DNA of 64,000 bases from Acidobacteriota bacterium (GCA_026393675.1 JAPKZQ010000046.1:62001-126000), one strand, 5' to 3'; shown: positions 36,476 to 46,319, counted from the first letter of the stretch. Program-made: numbers and translations. Notes: generated by a model from the sequence alone, not told the origin.

Positions 36476-37624
36476 TCAGGCCGACGCCGCCAGCAACTGC
36501 CGGGCGATCACGAGCCGCTGGATCTCGCTGGTGCCTTCGCCAATCGTCGTCAGTTTCACATCGCGGAAGAATTTCTCGGCTGGATAGTCCTTCACGAATC
36601 CGTAGCCACCATGAATCTGGACACACTCTTCCGACGCCCGGACGGCCACCTCGCTCGACATCAGCTTGGCCATGGCCGACTCGCGCGACGTGCGCACACC
36701 CTTGTCCTTCAGGTAGGCCGCCCGGTAGGTGAGCAGTCTTGCGGCTTCGATGCGTGTGGCCAGGTCCACCAGTTTCCACTGAATCGCCTGGAACGATGCG
36801 ATCGGCTGGCCGAACTGCACGCGTTCGAGCGCATAGCGCCGTGCGGTCTCGTACGCGCCCTGCGCCAGGCCGACCGCCAGGGCGGCGATGCCGATGCGCC
36901 CGGCGTCAAGCACCTGCAGCGTGTTGATGAAGCCGGCGTTCTCGGCCCCCAGCAGCGCCTCGGCGCCCACGCGGCAGTCGCGGAAGATCAGCTCGCTGGT
37001 GTCGCTGGCGCGCATCCCGAGCTTGTCCTCGTGCCGGCCCGCGGCCATCCCAGGGTTCCCGCGCTCGACGATGAAGGCCGAGATGCCGTGCGGGCCTTTC
37101 GCCTTGTTGGTGATGGCCATGACGACGCACACTTCGCCGATGCTGCCGTGGGTGATGAAGGCTTTGGCGCCATTGATCACCCAGCCCGCGCCGTCGCGCA
37201 CCGCGGTTGTCCTGAGTCGGGCCGCGTCCGATCCCGCCGTCGGCTCGGTCAGCGCCCAGGCGCCAATCCACTCGCCCTTCGCCAGCGGCACGAGGTACTG
37301 CTGCTTCTGTGCCTCGGTGCCGAACATCGCGATGTGCGCGGAGCAGAGTCCGTTGTGGGCCGCGACCGACAGCGACACGGCGGGATCAATGCGCGCCAGT
37401 TCTTCGACGCAGATGCAGTAGTCAATCGCGGACATCGCCGCCCCGCCGTATTCCTCGGGGAACTGGATCCCCATCAGACCAAGCGCCGCCATCTTCGCCA
37501 CGAGCGATCGGGGAAACGCCTGCGCCTCGTCCCACTCGCGGACGTACGGTCGGATTTCGGTCTCGGCGAACTCGCGAACGACGCGCCGTAACAGGTTCTG
37601 CTGGTCGGTTGGGCGGAAGTCCAT
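36476..37624 (-). CDS. Acyl-CoA dehydrogenase
   Basis: The 382-residue flavoprotein follows the family outline. It starts [20 protein letters not shown], has [20 protein letters not shown], and FAD-binding [39 protein letters not shown] and [18 protein letters not shown] come later. The C-terminal [20 protein letters not shown] and [18 protein letters not shown] include the catalytic-base region. It likely oxidises short or branched acyl-CoA. It is 5 bp upstream of the MeaB-epimerase fusion, which fits a branched-chain amino acid or odd-chain degradation unit. Confidence 0.93.
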   Translation of the reverse strand: MDFRPTDQQNLLRRVVREFAETEIRPYVREWDEAQAFPRSLVAKMAALGLMGIQFPEEYGGAAMSAIDYCICVEELARIDPAVSLSVAAHNGLCSAHIAMFGTEAQKQQYLVPLAKGEWIGAWALTEPTAGSDAARLRTTAVRDGAGWVINGAKAFITHGSIGEVCVVMAITNKAKGPHGISAFIVERGNPGMAAGRHEDKLGMRASDTSELIFRDCRVGAEALLGAENAGFINTLQVLDAGRIGIAALAVGLAQGAYETARRYALERVQFGQPIASFQAIQWKLVDLATRIEAARLLTYRAAYLKDKGVRTSRESAMAKLMSSEVAVRASEECVQIHGGYGFVKDYPAEKFFRDVKLTTIGEGTSEIQRLVIARQLLAASA

Positions 37625-37637
37625 CGGATCTGGAACC

Positions 37638-38312
37638 CTAGTAGTAAATCGTCACGCGCCAGTTCCCGGTGTTGTCTCGGAGATTGTCATCATTGATCCC
37701 CAGGAACAGCCGGCCGGTCCCCCGCACGCGGATGGCCCCCTGCTCGTCGCCAATGAAGAACGGGTCGCTCGAGCGTTCGCCGACCTTGCCGATCAGCCCC
37801 GCGCCGGGCCGATTCGGGATCGGGCGGCCGGCATTGAACGGCGAGTTCTTCTCGCCTTCGGGTCCGTCCTTCCGCCCCTTGCCCCACGTCACCTGCCCGA
37901 CCGCCCTGAAGAAGATCCGCTGGCCGTCACGCACCTCGATACCGGCGTCGACCCAAGGCACATTGGCCGAGACGACGACCTGATGCTCGCGCATGCCGGG
38001 GGCCGGACCGTCGTTCGGATCGCGGCGGGTATCCTGGGGCTGGGGACCGCGGGTTTCATCGGGTCGATTGCCGCGGTTCCCAAGCTCGTCGTCGAAATCG
38101 ATCCGCTGAACCTCGCGCAGATTCACGCGGATGGTCCGCGAGTTAAATCCGCGCTCCTCCCGGAATTCGACCTCACCGTTCCGGATCGCGACCAATTGCC
38201 CGCGCACCTGATCACCGTTGCGCATGACCATGGTGTCGGCTGCGATGGCCGCACCCGCTGCGACCACGAAAGCCAGTGCCAGCCAGATGGATGATGTTCG
38301 CCTGATCGCCAT
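37638..38312 (-). CDS. Exported protein with LecA/PA-IL-like domain
   Basis: From ATG 38312 the 224-residue protein has a signal peptide ending near AAIAAD. A short beta domain [23 protein letters not shown] follows, then an Asp/Pro/Arg-rich linker. The C-terminal domain reads [39 protein letters not shown] and [15 protein letters not shown]. That pattern is like the PA-IL (LecA) galactose-binding lectin fold, which uses Ca2+ and Asp/Asn ligands. Binding is unproven. It lies between the acyl-CoA dehydrogenase and a divergent barrel protein. Confidence 0.68.
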   Translation of the reverse strand: MAIRRTSSIWLALAFVVAAGAAIAADTMVMRNGDQVRGQLVAIRNGEVEFREERGFNSRTIRVNLREVQRIDFDDELGNRGNRPDETRGPQPQDTRRDPNDGPAPGMREHQVVVSANVPWVDAGIEVRDGQRIFFRAVGQVTWGKGRKDGPEGEKNSPFNAGRPIPNRPGAGLIGKVGERSSDPFFIGDEQGAIRVRGTGRLFLGINDDNLRDNTGNWRVTIYY

Positions 38313-38388
38313 GTCTTCCCCCCGAAGGATTCGGTCTGGTATTCTGTCCCCAGGGCCAATATTACCACCGGTCAAGGAGTGCACCGCG

Positions 38389-38877
38389 ATGACCTTCCGA
38401 CGCGCGACTACTGTTGTTCTCGGGGTTGGGGCGATGGTGCTCCTGCCGTCTCTCGCCCAGGCCGACATCACGGCCTTTCTCGGATCACTCAGGACGGCGG
38501 TCCCGCAAACGGTGCGTGGCGTCGCGGCGGGAGGCACGCTGATTGTGGTGGGCGTCGAGCTCGAGTACGCGAACGGGCCGGAGGACGTGGCGACGGCGAC
38601 GCCCGGGCTCTCGACCGGCACGATCAGCGCCCTTGTGCGGACGCCGACCGGGCGGATTCAGTTTTACGGGGCGGTGGGCGTGGGCCTGTACCGCCAGACG
38701 CTGGGCACGCAGACCAACACGAACACGACCGCCTGCGTGGGGGGCGGGGTCACGATTGGCTTAGCCGGTCCGCTCGGCGTACGGGTCGACTATCGCATCA
38801 TCACGCTCAGGAACCCGATGCACGCCGACGCGTCGACCCGCCAGCGCATCTACGCGGGAGTCAACTTCAAGTTCTGA
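38389..38877 (+). CDS. Small outer-membrane beta-barrel-like protein
   Basis: The 162-residue protein from ATG 38389 (AAGGAG 11 bp upstream) has a signal peptide ending LAQAD. Alternating hydrophobic strands follow: GGTLIVVGVELEYANG, GRIQFYGAVGVGLYRQ, CVGGGVTIGLAGPLGVRVDY. It ends RQRIYAGVNFKF, with a terminal Phe as needed for BamA-dependent insertion. It resembles OmpW/OmpA-like eight-stranded barrels found in Acidobacteriota. Function unknown. It is divergent from the lectin-like gene and followed by a strong hairpin. Confidence 0.72.
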   Translation: MTFRRATTVVLGVGAMVLLPSLAQADITAFLGSLRTAVPQTVRGVAAGGTLIVVGVELEYANGPEDVATATPGLSTGTISALVRTPTGRIQFYGAVGVGLYRQTLGTQTNTNTTACVGGGVTIGLAGPLGVRVDYRIITLRNPMHADASTRQRIYAGVNFKF

Positions 38878-38895
38878 TGTCGGGGAGAAAGCCGT

Positions 38896-38921
38896 GACGG
38901 GGCGCCTTGCAGCGCCCCGTC
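38896..38921. terminator. Bidirectional hairpin between convergent genes
   Basis: GACGGGGCGC (38896-38905) pairs perfectly with GCGCCCCGTC (38912-38921) around a 6-base loop. It sits between the stop of the barrel protein (38877, plus) and that of the exported protein (38932, minus), the usual place for a shared terminator. A clear U-tract is missing on both sides. Confidence 0.65.
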
Positions 38922-38931
38922 GGCCGGACGT

Positions 38932-39492
38932 CTACTTCTTGTCGGGGGGCTTCGGGTCAACAGGCTTCATGTCGGCAACTAGTTTGTGGTTCTGTAGCGT
39001 CACGCCGCCTGCGAACGATGCGCTGTAGATCTTGAATAGCTCTTGGACTTTTTCCGGGAAGACGTCATTCAGGATCTTCGACGGGCTGTAGTCGGCACCC
39101 TTCACAACCGGGTCGATCACGAAGACGTAGAGAATGTTGCCGCTCGCAATCGGCTCAGTACTCTTGTAGACGCGCCAACCCTTGGCCATCGCCTTGTGCA
39201 CCGGGTCTTTGCTCGCGGCAAGTGCGTCCTTCAGGTTTGCAATGACCTTTTCAAAGTCCTCAGCTCTATCAGGCTTGATCACGTTGAACATCATGCCAAC
39301 ATCGCCGGTGAACACTCGGGCGGCCGACGCCGCAGCCTGGGCCGGTGCTGCCGCGGCCTGCGGGGCGGCAGCCGCCTTCGGCGTTGCGACCACGGCCTGC
39401 TGGGCGGCAGCCGCCTGCACGGGTTTCAGGGCGGCCGACGTGCACCAAGACACGGCCACCAGCATCCCAATGATCCCTGGTGCAGCCCTCAT
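38932..39492 (-). CDS. Exported protein of unknown function, paralogue A
   Basis: The start at ATG 39492 is favoured over 39507 because GGAGG lies 8 bases before it. The 186-residue protein has a signal peptide, an Ala-rich linker and a domain reading RVFTGDVGMMFNVIKPDRAEDF, GWRVYKSTEP, YVFVIDPVVKGADYSPSKIL. It ends in a short charged Lys/Pro tail. The gene at 40097-40618 encodes the same architecture with about half of the domain residues identical. I recognise no named family. The alpha/beta domain, rich in Val/Phe strands, could be dimeric. Confidence 0.75.
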   Translation of the reverse strand: MRAAPGIIGMLVAVSWCTSAALKPVQAAAAQQAVVATPKAAAAPQAAAAPAQAAASAARVFTGDVGMMFNVIKPDRAEDFEKVIANLKDALAASKDPVHKAMAKGWRVYKSTEPIASGNILYVFVIDPVVKGADYSPSKILNDVFPEKVQELFKIYSASFAGGVTLQNHKLVADMKPVDPKPPDKK

Positions 39493-40096
39493 CAGTTTGA
39501 CCTCCATCTGACGGGCGCGATGCGCGTCCGCATGCGACCATGATAGCTGAATCCATCACGGGCGGTTCCCTCGCGCGCGCCCCGTGGGGGTTATCGGACG
39601 CCTGGTCACTCCCAAACCCGATCTGTCTGCGAACAGGAAGGTACGGCTCGGAAGGCCACCCTAAAGCACCATCGGCACGATGCGAACGTCTCGCAAGGGG
39701 GCGCGGCCGTTTTCGGGTGAAGGAGCGGGCGGAGCACAGCGGGCTGAACGACGACGTCGTGGAGAGAACCGTCGTCGACCAGTAGAACCTGGTTCAACGT
39801 CCCCGCCATCTGACGCGCGGGTTGACAAGTCGACGCATGGCGCAACCCTTCCGTATCGAAAACGTTGGGGCAATTCCCGGGGGAGCTGAACGGCGGGGCT
39901 ATTCCAGTCCCGGATCCGATCGCGACGGTAGGCTCGAGGAGCGAGCTGTCGCTGGCAAGTCAAGATGACCGGTTGGCCTTATCAATATCTGAGGCGGGAA
40001 CCGGAAGACGCACGACCTACAGAAAATGGGAGCGGGCGCTGAACCCAAAGGGCAGCGCCCACTCCCAACAATTCGGCTAAACGGAAAACGTGCTGA
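39493..40096. other. 604-bp intergenic region between paralogues
   Basis: This stretch between the two paralogous exported-protein genes has open frames on both strands, but none shows a recognisable motif or a start with a ribosome binding site. The promoter of paralogue A should lie just above 39500. A strong hairpin (40028-40066) terminates paralogue B. Nothing else is supported. Confidence 0.5.
40028..40066 (-). terminator. Rho-independent-like terminator of paralogue B
   Basis: On the minus strand GGGAGTGGGCGCTG pairs with CAGCGCCCGCTCCC (one mismatch in 14) across an 11-base loop, and the sequence continues ATTTTCTG. It begins 31 bp after the stop of the gene at 40097-40618. Stem strength and the following T-run support termination on that strand. 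Confidence 0.75.
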
Positions 40097-40618
40097 CTAC
40101 TTTCCGAAGTTGCCCACCAGTTGATAGTTCAGGTATTGGACTCCGGCCAAGCAATTCTTGATCGAATCGTAGATCGCTTGCGTCTCGGTAGGGAGACCTT
40201 CATAGAGAATCTTCGACATCGTGTAGTCGGCATCCTTCACGACAGGGTCAATGAGGAACGCATACACAACAGTACCATCGGTGCGTACCTCTGGCGACTT
40301 AAGGACACGCCAGCCTGCCGCCTGAGCCTTTCGCTCTGGCTTGTCACTCTTGGTCAACACATCCTTCAGCTTAGCGACCAGTCCCTCAAACTCGGCCGTC
40401 TTGTCACCCTTGACGATGTTCACGATGAGGCCGACGTCTCCCGTGAACACTCGGGTGGCCGGCGGTGCAGCCTGGGCCGGTGCGGCCGGAGCCTGCGGTG
40501 CGGCCGCCGTCTGGGCCTGCGCTACGCCAACCGAAACCGCCAGGGCGGCCAGGGTCAGCGCCAATCCAACTACAATGCGCCGCCATCCGGCAGCACGTGG
40601 CATCCACGTCGAGAGCAT
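40097..40618 (-). CDS. Exported protein of unknown function, paralogue B
   Basis: The ATG at 40618 gives 173 residues with a Tat-free signal peptide (RRIVVGLALTLAALAVSVGVAQAQ) and an Ala/Pro linker. The same domain as paralogue A follows: RVFTGDVGLIVNIVKGDKTAEF, GWRVLKSPEV, YAFLIDPVVKDADYTMSKIL. It lacks the charged C-terminal tail of paralogue A. The pair looks like a local duplication. A strong hairpin terminator follows. Longer upstream starts fall into sequence without coding character. Function unknown. Confidence 0.77.
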   Translation of the reverse strand: MLSTWMPRAAGWRRIVVGLALTLAALAVSVGVAQAQTAAAPQAPAAPAQAAPPATRVFTGDVGLIVNIVKGDKTAEFEGLVAKLKDVLTKSDKPERKAQAAGWRVLKSPEVRTDGTVVYAFLIDPVVKDADYTMSKILYEGLPTETQAIYDSIKNCLAGVQYLNYQLVGNFGK

Positions 40619-40685
40619 TTCTGAGCCTCCTTGGCGATAGGCGTGTTGTAACGTGCGAGTCAGGATACTGTAGCGTACCGCCCGC

Positions 40686-41828
40686 CTAGATGAAAACCGC
40701 AAGTACCTCGTTGGCCAGCAACATCCCCTGCCGGCTGAGATAAAGTCGACCCTCCTCGTGCCGAAGGAGGCCCGCCTCCAGATATGGCTGAAGATGATCG
40801 CCATATCTGGCCCAGATATCAAGTCCGTATTTCCGGAGCAGGTCGTCGACCCCCACGCCCTCCACCAACCGGAGGCCGGTGATGAGGGCTTCCTGCCAGC
40901 GATCCTCGGGCGAGAGCACCCGCCGATCTGTTTGGACGTCGGACCCGGCTTCGATGGCGGAGACGAACTGCTCGGTCGCCGACACGGCCTTCCAGCGGAC
41001 TCCACCGACGGTGGAATGCGCGCCGGGACCGAACCCGAACCACTCGCCGTCCATCCAGTACTTCAGATTGTGTGTCGACTCATACCCCGGCCGCGCGACA
41101 TTCGAGATCTCATACTGCGCGAGCCCCACCGCCCCCGCCATCTCCATGGCCAGCTCGTACATATCGGCTGCGTCATCATCCGGCGCCTGTGACACATGCG
41201 CGCGGGCCATCTCCTCATGCAAGGGGGCGTTGGGATACAACTCGAGCATATACAGAGACGCATGGTCCGGCGCCACGGAGACGAGCCCCTCGATCGACTG
41301 TCTCCAGTCGGCGAGGCTCTGCCCTGGCAGCCACATCATCAGGTCGATGCTCACGTTGTCGAACCCGGCTGTCCTGGCGTCGCCGACCGCACGGCGCGCG
41401 CGCGCCTGGTCGTGGATCCGTCCCAGCCGCATCAGCTCATCGTCTCGAAACGACTGCACGCCGATGCTCAGGCGATTGACGCCAGCGTCGCGAAATCCCG
41501 ACAACGCCTCCGGTGAGGCTGTTTCGGGATTCACTTCCATCGTGACTTCCGCGTCAGCCGCGACGTCGAAGGCCTGCCGACAGCTGTCGATGATGGCCGC
41601 GATCTCGGCCGGCGTGAGCAGCGACGGGGTGCCGCCGCCGAAGTAGATCGTGTCGGCTGCCCGCGGTGCCGCATGAGGGATGCTGCCCGCCACGCGCTCG
41701 ATGTGTGCCCGCACGGCTGCGACGTACCGGGCTTTGAGCGGGTCGTCGAGGAGGCCGCGGTTGAAGTTGCAGTACTTGCAGATGCGGCTGCAGAACGGCA
41801 CGTGGATGTAGAGACCGAGCGGCGCCAT
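40686..41828 (-). CDS. hemW: Radical SAM heme chaperone HemW
   Basis: HemW, often misnamed coproporphyrinogen III oxidase, binds heme and a 4Fe-4S cluster and delivers heme to respiratory proteins. The 380-residue protein begins LGLYIHVPFCSRICKYCNF, the CxxxCxxC (Cys13, Cys17, Cys20). It lacks the extra Cys of true HemN (CxxxCxxCxC). TIYFGGGTPSLL, VNRLSIGVQSFRDDEL and the C-terminal HemN-type domain (EALITGLRLVEGV) are present. It closes the dnaK-dnaJ-hspR-dnaC-like run, 12 bp after the DnaC-like gene. Confidence 0.9.
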   Translation of the reverse strand: MAPLGLYIHVPFCSRICKYCNFNRGLLDDPLKARYVAAVRAHIERVAGSIPHAAPRAADTIYFGGGTPSLLTPAEIAAIIDSCRQAFDVAADAEVTMEVNPETASPEALSGFRDAGVNRLSIGVQSFRDDELMRLGRIHDQARARRAVGDARTAGFDNVSIDLMMWLPGQSLADWRQSIEGLVSVAPDHASLYMLELYPNAPLHEEMARAHVSQAPDDDAADMYELAMEMAGAVGLAQYEISNVARPGYESTHNLKYWMDGEWFGFGPGAHSTVGGVRWKAVSATEQFVSAIEAGSDVQTDRRVLSPEDRWQEALITGLRLVEGVGVDDLLRKYGLDIWARYGDHLQPYLEAGLLRHEEGRLYLSRQGMLLANEVLAVFI

Positions 41829-41840
41829 CGCGGCCCGAGG

Positions 41841-42683
41841 CTAGGACGTCCCGGCTCGGCCGCCGGGCCATTTGAGGTCGGCTTTCGAATCGCGCAACTG
41901 CGCCCGGGCAGGCGTCGGACGGACGGCCGCCACGCGACCTCTCTTGCCCTGGCGCTTCAGCTTCCACTTCGCGACCAGATCCTCGTCGCTGTACTCTGCG
42001 CCCTCGTCGCGGTAATCGGCGGCATCGAGCGCCACGAACTCGCACATCTCGTGCAGCCGCGAGTACATCCGGAAGCCAATCCGGCAGAGCAGCGAATTCG
42101 GGTCGGTATCGTCGGGCTGGGCCTCGTAGTTCGACGTGAAGATGGTGGCCCGCCGCTCGTTATAGCGCGTATTGACGATGAGCGAGAGGGTCTCTTCAAC
42201 CCACTCCGAGGTCTTCTCGGCGCCCAGATCGTCAAGCACCAGCAGTTCGGCGGTCATCACCGGGCGCAGCACTTCGATCTCGGTGGTGCGCACCACCGGA
42301 TCGTATGTGCTGCGGATCACGCGCAGCAGGTCGCGCGTGTCGTAATACAGGCCTCTCGCCCCACGCGTCGCCACGATCTGGCGCAGCACGGCCACGGCGA
42401 GGTGGGTCTTGCCGACGCCGGGCGGGCCCTCAAGAAACAAGCCCCGATCGACCACCGGAAACGCCTCGGCCAGCTTGACGGCCAGGGTCCTCGCGCGGCT
42501 GAGCGACTCGTTGTACGCCCGGAAATTTCCGAGATCACAGTGCTGATACCGTCGGGGAATGCGCGCGTCGGCAAACAGACGCGATGTCATCTGATCGCGC
42601 CAGCAGTCGCAGCGCGTCGCGCGCCGCACGCCGTCGCGTTCCACCATCTTCCAGCCGGTACCGTCGCAAACAGGGCAGCTCAT
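41841..42683 (-). CDS. DnaC/DnaI-like ATP-binding helicase loader
   Basis: The 280-residue AAA+ protein has an N-terminal zinc ribbon (SCPVCDGTGWK ... RCDCWRD), Walker A GLFLEGPPGVGKTHLA and Walker B AELLVLDDLGAEKTSEW. An arginine-finger region IGFRMYSRLHEMCEF completes the fold. This is the pattern of DnaC/DnaI-type loaders that place replicative helicase on DNA. IstB transposition proteins are related, but no transposase gene is nearby. The zinc ribbon favours a DnaI-like role. It sits between hspR and hemW. Confidence 0.82.
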   Translation of the reverse strand: MSCPVCDGTGWKMVERDGVRRATRCDCWRDQMTSRLFADARIPRRYQHCDLGNFRAYNESLSRARTLAVKLAEAFPVVDRGLFLEGPPGVGKTHLAVAVLRQIVATRGARGLYYDTRDLLRVIRSTYDPVVRTTEIEVLRPVMTAELLVLDDLGAEKTSEWVEETLSLIVNTRYNERRATIFTSNYEAQPDDTDPNSLLCRIGFRMYSRLHEMCEFVALDAADYRDEGAEYSDEDLVAKWKLKRQGKRGRVAAVRPTPARAQLRDSKADLKWPGGRAGTS

Positions 42684-42807
42684 CCGGGATCAGTCACACA
42701 CGGCGCCGGTGGTCAGAAGCAAGAATCAGGAAGCCAGAAGCAAGAGAACAATACTACAAGATCTGCGGACGATTCGTTTGCCGTTCCTGCTCCGTAAGGT
42801 TTGCTTC
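42684..42807. repeat. Short intergenic repeat AGAAGCAAGA
   Basis: The 124 bp between hspR and the DnaC-like gene contain the degenerate tandem AGAAGCAAGAATCAGGAAGC and CAGAAGCAAGAGAAC at about 42715-42750. Such simple purine-rich repeats recur in many genomes. No terminator is seen, so read-through is likely. Confidence 0.4.
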
Positions 42808-43245
42808 TTACTCGCCGGGCTTGACAGCAGGCGCGGCAGCCGGCGACACCGTCGCGCTGCGCACGATATCGGCAGGCGTCGAACGCACGAGGGCGGTATT
42901 GAGCCGCTGTTCCCAATCGCCAAGGCCGCGGGCGAGTTCGCGCTTGACGTACTCCATGAACTCGTTGACCTCGTGTTGCATGTCCTCCATCTTCTGCCGC
43001 ATGTTGAGGATGATCTCGACGCCGGCCAGGTTCACGCCCAGGTCGCGCGTCAGCGACAGGATGGTCTCGAGGCGCTGAAGATCGTCATCCGAATACAGGC
43101 GGGTGTTGCCGTCGGTGCGCGACGGCTTGAGGAGGCCTTCCCGCTCGTACAACCGCAGCGTCTGTGGATGAATGCTGTACTTCTGGGCCACCGCGCTGAT
43201 CATGTAATAGGCCTTGCCGGCGCCGAAGCTCTTCCTGGTGGCCAT
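42808..43245 (-). CDS. hspR: MerR-family heat-shock regulator HspR
   Basis: The 145-residue protein has a MerR winged helix: YYMISAVAQKYSIHPQTLRLYEREGLLKPSRTDGNTR is condensed here to its key parts ISAVAQ, HPQTLRLYEREGL and NTRLYSDDDLQRLE. A coiled-coil dimer helix follows (EIILNMRQKMEDMQHE). Its place after dnaK and dnaJ matches HspR of actinobacteria and relatives, which represses the dnaK operon with DnaK as co-repressor. I found no clear HAIR element before dnaK, so autoregulation is likely but unproven. Confidence 0.85.
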   Translation of the reverse strand: MATRKSFGAGKAYYMISAVAQKYSIHPQTLRLYEREGLLKPSRTDGNTRLYSDDDLQRLETILSLTRDLGVNLAGVEIILNMRQKMEDMQHEVNEFMEYVKRELARGLGDWEQRLNTALVRSTPADIVRSATVSPAAAPAVKPGE

Positions 43246-43281
43246 CGTCGTCTCCCTTCATCCGCGATCCGATTGCCTGGG

Positions 43282-44394
43282 CTACGACGCTGACGCGTCA
43301 CGCCAGAGGCCCGCGCGAACATCCTCGATATTGACAAGCCCGAATTCGTGCAGCAGTTCTCTCGACCGCTGATCCAGCACCGACGGCAGCACGATCCTGA
43401 TTTCCACGATCAGATCGCCGCGCCGGCCTGTGCGAAGCCCCGGCACGCCCCGGTCGCGAAGCCGGAACCGCTGTCCCGATTGGCTGCCCGGGGGCACCCG
43501 CAGCCGCGCCGGCCCGTCGAGGGTCGGAATGTCAAAGCGGGCGCCCAACGCCGCCTCGTGCACCGCCACCGGAACCGTCACAAACAGGTCGTCGCCCTCA
43601 CGCCTGAACACCGGGTGCGGCGCCACCTGCACGGTCACACACAGGTCACCAGGCGCGGCGCCGCGCGTGCCCGCGTGCCCCAGGCCCGGCACGCGCATCT
43701 GCTCGCCCGGGCTCACCCCAGGCGGAATCGTCAGCGTCGTGGTCTCGCTGCGCGATTCGACGCCCAGGCCATTGCACCCGCCGCAGGTGGCATGACGAAG
43801 CAGACCGCTTCCCCCGCACCGGCCGCAGGTCTTCGTGAACATCATGTGGCCGCGGGCCGTGCGAACCGTGCCCGCGCCCCGGCACGAGGAGCACGTCGCT
43901 TCGGCCACGGGTTGTACGCCGCGGCCCCGACAGCCGCGACACACGTCGCGGCGGACGACGGTCAGGGCCTTCTCGGCGCCCCGGACCGCCTCCTCGAACC
44001 CGATCGACACAGTCAGATACAAGTCCGCGCCCGGCGTCGGCGTCTCAGCCGAGCCGCTCACGGCGTCGTGGATCACATCGGCGAACAGATCGCCAAACGT
44101 CGACGCCGCCGAACCGTCCGCCGCGTGCACCGAGAAATCAAACCCATCGAACCCGAACGTCGCCGCCGACTCGAGCACGACCCCCGCGCTGCCGAGCAGG
44201 TCGTATTCCCGTCGGCGGTCCGGATCGGTCAGCACCTCGTACGCGTCGGCGACGGCCCGGAAGTGCGCCACCGCCGTCCGGTCCCCCGGATTGATGTCCG
44301 GGTGGTACCGGCGCGCCAGCCGCCGGTACGCCCGCTTGATCTCGTCAAGACCAGCGGTCGGCGGCACGCCGAGCAGTTCGTACAAGTCCATCAC
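43282..44394 (-). CDS. dnaJ: Chaperone protein DnaJ
   Basis: DnaJ stimulates the DnaK ATPase and presents substrates. The 370-residue protein has the J domain with the HPD motif (LYELLGVPPTAG ... RRYHPDINPGDR). A short Gly/Phe stretch (FGFDGFDF) follows, then a zinc-finger domain with four CxxCxGxG-like units (CRGCRGRG, CSSCRGAG, CGRCGGSG, CGGCNGLG). C-terminal substrate-binding domains include GDLCVTVQVAPHPVF and PLDGPARLRVP-like sequence. It follows dnaK by 14 bp. Confidence 0.94.
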   Translation of the reverse strand: MMDLYELLGVPPTAGLDEIKRAYRRLARRYHPDINPGDRTAVAHFRAVADAYEVLTDPDRRREYDLLGSAGVVLESAATFGFDGFDFSVHAADGSAASTFGDLFADVIHDAVSGSAETPTPGADLYLTVSIGFEEAVRGAEKALTVVRRDVCRGCRGRGVQPVAEATCSSCRGAGTVRTARGHMMFTKTCGRCGGSGLLRHATCGGCNGLGVESRSETTTLTIPPGVSPGEQMRVPGLGHAGTRGAAPGDLCVTVQVAPHPVFRREGDDLFVTVPVAVHEAALGARFDIPTLDGPARLRVPPGSQSGQRFRLRDRGVPGLRTGRRGDLIVEIRIVLPSVLDQRSRELLHEFGLVNIEDVRAGLWRDASAS

Positions 44395-44408
44395 ACCGGA
44401 ACCGACCC

Positions 44409-46319
44409 TTATTTCTTCCCGTCATCCACGACTTCGGCATCGATGACGTCGCTCTTCGGCGGTTCAGGCCCCGGCGCCGCCCCGCCGTCTGAGGTCGGCC
44501 CGGTCCCCGGTGCCGCCTGCTTGTAGAGCACCTCGGCGAGCTTGTGCTGCGCGCTGGTCAGCCGCTCCATCGCGCTCTTGATGGCGGCTGCGTCGTTTTT
44601 CTCGAGCGCCTTCTTCACCTCATCCATCGCGGATTCAACGGGCTGCTTGTCGGAGGCGCTGATCTTGTCGCCGGTCTCCTTGAGCATCTTCTCAGCCGCG
44701 TACACCGCCTGGTCCGCCTGATTGCGCGACTCGATCTCCTCTTTGCGCTTCTTGTCCTCGGCGGCGTTCGCCTCGGCCTCGCGCATCATGCGATCGACCT
44801 CGTCTTTGCTCAAGCCGCTCGACGAGGTAATCGTGATCTTCTGTTCCTTGCCCGTGCCCTTGTCCTTGGCCGACGCGTTGACCATGCCGTTGGCGTCGAT
44901 ATCGAAGGTGACTTCGATCTGCGGAACACCGCGCGGCGCGAGCGGAATGCCGTCGAGGTGGAACCGCCCGAGCGTGCGGTTGTCGCGCGCCATCGGCCGC
45001 TCCCCCTGCAGCACGTGAACCTCGACGCTCGACTGACTGTCGGCCGCGGTGGAGAACACCTCGCTCTTGCGCGTCGGAATCGTCGTGTTGCGCGGAATCA
45101 GCGTCGTCATCACGCCGCCCAGCGTTTCAATGCCCAGCGACAGCGGCGTGACGTCGAGCAGGAGCAGGTCCTTCACCTCGCCGGCCAGCACGCCAGCCTG
45201 GATGGCCGCGCCCACCGCGACCACCTCGTCAGGATTGACGCCCTTGTGCGGCTCCTTGCCGAACACGTCGCGCACGATCTGCTGCACGCGCGGAATGCGG
45301 GTGGACCCGCCAACCAGCACCACCTCGTCAATCTGCGACGGCTGCACCCCGGCGTCGGCCAATGCCTGCTTGGCCGGTCCAACCGTCTTCTGCAGCAGGT
45401 CTTCGACCAACTGCTCGAACTTCGCCCGGGTGAGCTTCATCTGCAGGTGCTTGGGGCCTGTCGCATCGGCGGTGATGAAGGGCAGGTTGATTTCGCTCTC
45501 CATCACGGTCGACAGTTCCATCTTGGCCTTCTCGGCGGCCTCGCGGAGCCGCTGCAGCGCCATTCGGTCTTTCGTCAGGTCGATCCCGTCGCTCCTTCTG
45601 AATTCGGCCGCCACCCACTCGATGATGCGCTGGTCGAGATTGTCGCCGCCAAGATGCGTGTCGCCGTTGGTCGACTTCACTTCGACCACGCCCTCGCCGA
45701 CTTCCAGGATCGAGATGTCGAAGGTGCCACCGCCGAAGTCGTACACCGCGATCGTCTCGTCCTTCTTCTTGTCGAGCCCGTAGGCCAGCGCCGCCGCCGT
45801 GGGCTCGTTGACGATGCGCATCACCTCGAGGCCGGCAATCGCACCTGCCTCCTTGGTGGCCTGACGCTGCGCGTCGTTGAAGTACGCCGGGACGGTGATG
45901 ACGGCCTGGGTAACCGGCTGACCCAGATACTCCTCGGCTGCCTGCTTCAGCTTCTGCAGCACCATGGCCGACACCTGCGCCGGCGCGAAGCGCTCCTCCT
46001 TGCCAGAGGCCTGCACCTGCACGACCACGTGGTCCCCGTCGCGCACCACGCGGAACGGCACCATCTTCATTTCTTCACTGACTTCCTCGAAGCGTCGTCC
46101 CATGAACCGCTTGATCGAGAACACGGTGTTCTCCGGGTTGGTCACGGCCTGCCGCTTGGCGACCTGCCCGACGAGGCGCTCGCCGGTCTTGCTGAACCCG
46201 ACGACGCTTGGCGTCAGCCTGCCGCCTTCGGGGTTCGTGATGACGACTGGCTCCCCGCCTTCCATGACAGCGACGACGGAGTTGGTGGTCCCGAGATCGA
46301 TTCCGATAATCTTGCTCAT
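44409..46319 (-). CDS. dnaK: Chaperone protein DnaK (Hsp70)
   Basis: The 636-residue Hsp70 starts at ATG 46319 with [20 protein letters not shown]. It has [38 protein letters not shown] and [15 protein letters not shown] in the ATPase domain. The linker is [16 protein letters not shown], and the substrate-binding domain has [15 protein letters not shown]. It ends [13 protein letters not shown], close to the GrpE/DnaJ-typical EVVD-like tail. dnaJ and hspR follow, forming a stress operon. A consensus promoter lies 83 bp upstream. Confidence 0.95.
   Translation of the reverse strand: MSKIIGIDLGTTNSVVAVMEGGEPVVITNPEGGRLTPSVVGFSKTGERLVGQVAKRQAVTNPENTVFSIKRFMGRRFEEVSEEMKMVPFRVVRDGDHVVVQVQASGKEERFAPAQVSAMVLQKLKQAAEEYLGQPVTQAVITVPAYFNDAQRQATKEAGAIAGLEVMRIVNEPTAAALAYGLDKKKDETIAVYDFGGGTFDISILEVGEGVVEVKSTNGDTHLGGDNLDQRIIEWVAAEFRRSDGIDLTKDRMALQRLREAAEKAKMELSTVMESEINLPFITADATGPKHLQMKLTRAKFEQLVEDLLQKTVGPAKQALADAGVQPSQIDEVVLVGGSTRIPRVQQIVRDVFGKEPHKGVNPDEVVAVGAAIQAGVLAGEVKDLLLLDVTPLSLGIETLGGVMTTLIPRNTTIPTRKSEVFSTAADSQSSVEVHVLQGERPMARDNRTLGRFHLDGIPLAPRGVPQIEVTFDIDANGMVNASAKDKGTGKEQKITITSSSGLSKDEVDRMMREAEANAAEDKKRKEEIESRNQADQAVYAAEKMLKETGDKISASDKQPVESAMDEVKKALEKNDAAAIKSAMERLTSAQHKLAEVLYKQAAPGTGPTSDGGAAPGPEPPKSDVIDAEVVDDGKK

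Noticed and set aside
38379-38897. A 172-codon plus-strand frame overlapping the barrel protein
   Set aside because: Arg/Gly-rich translation without motifs. The frame from 38389 has a signal peptide, amphipathic strands and terminal Phe.
39606-39845. A 79-codon minus-strand frame in the 604-bp gap
   Set aside because: One stretch (TLNQVLLVDDGSLHDVV) looks protein-like, but there is no ribosome binding site, no recognisable domain and poor composition elsewhere.
41841-42683. IstB transposition helper as identity of the DnaC-like ATPase
   Set aside because: No IstA transposase or terminal repeats nearby, and the N-terminal zinc ribbon fits a DnaC/DnaI-type loader.
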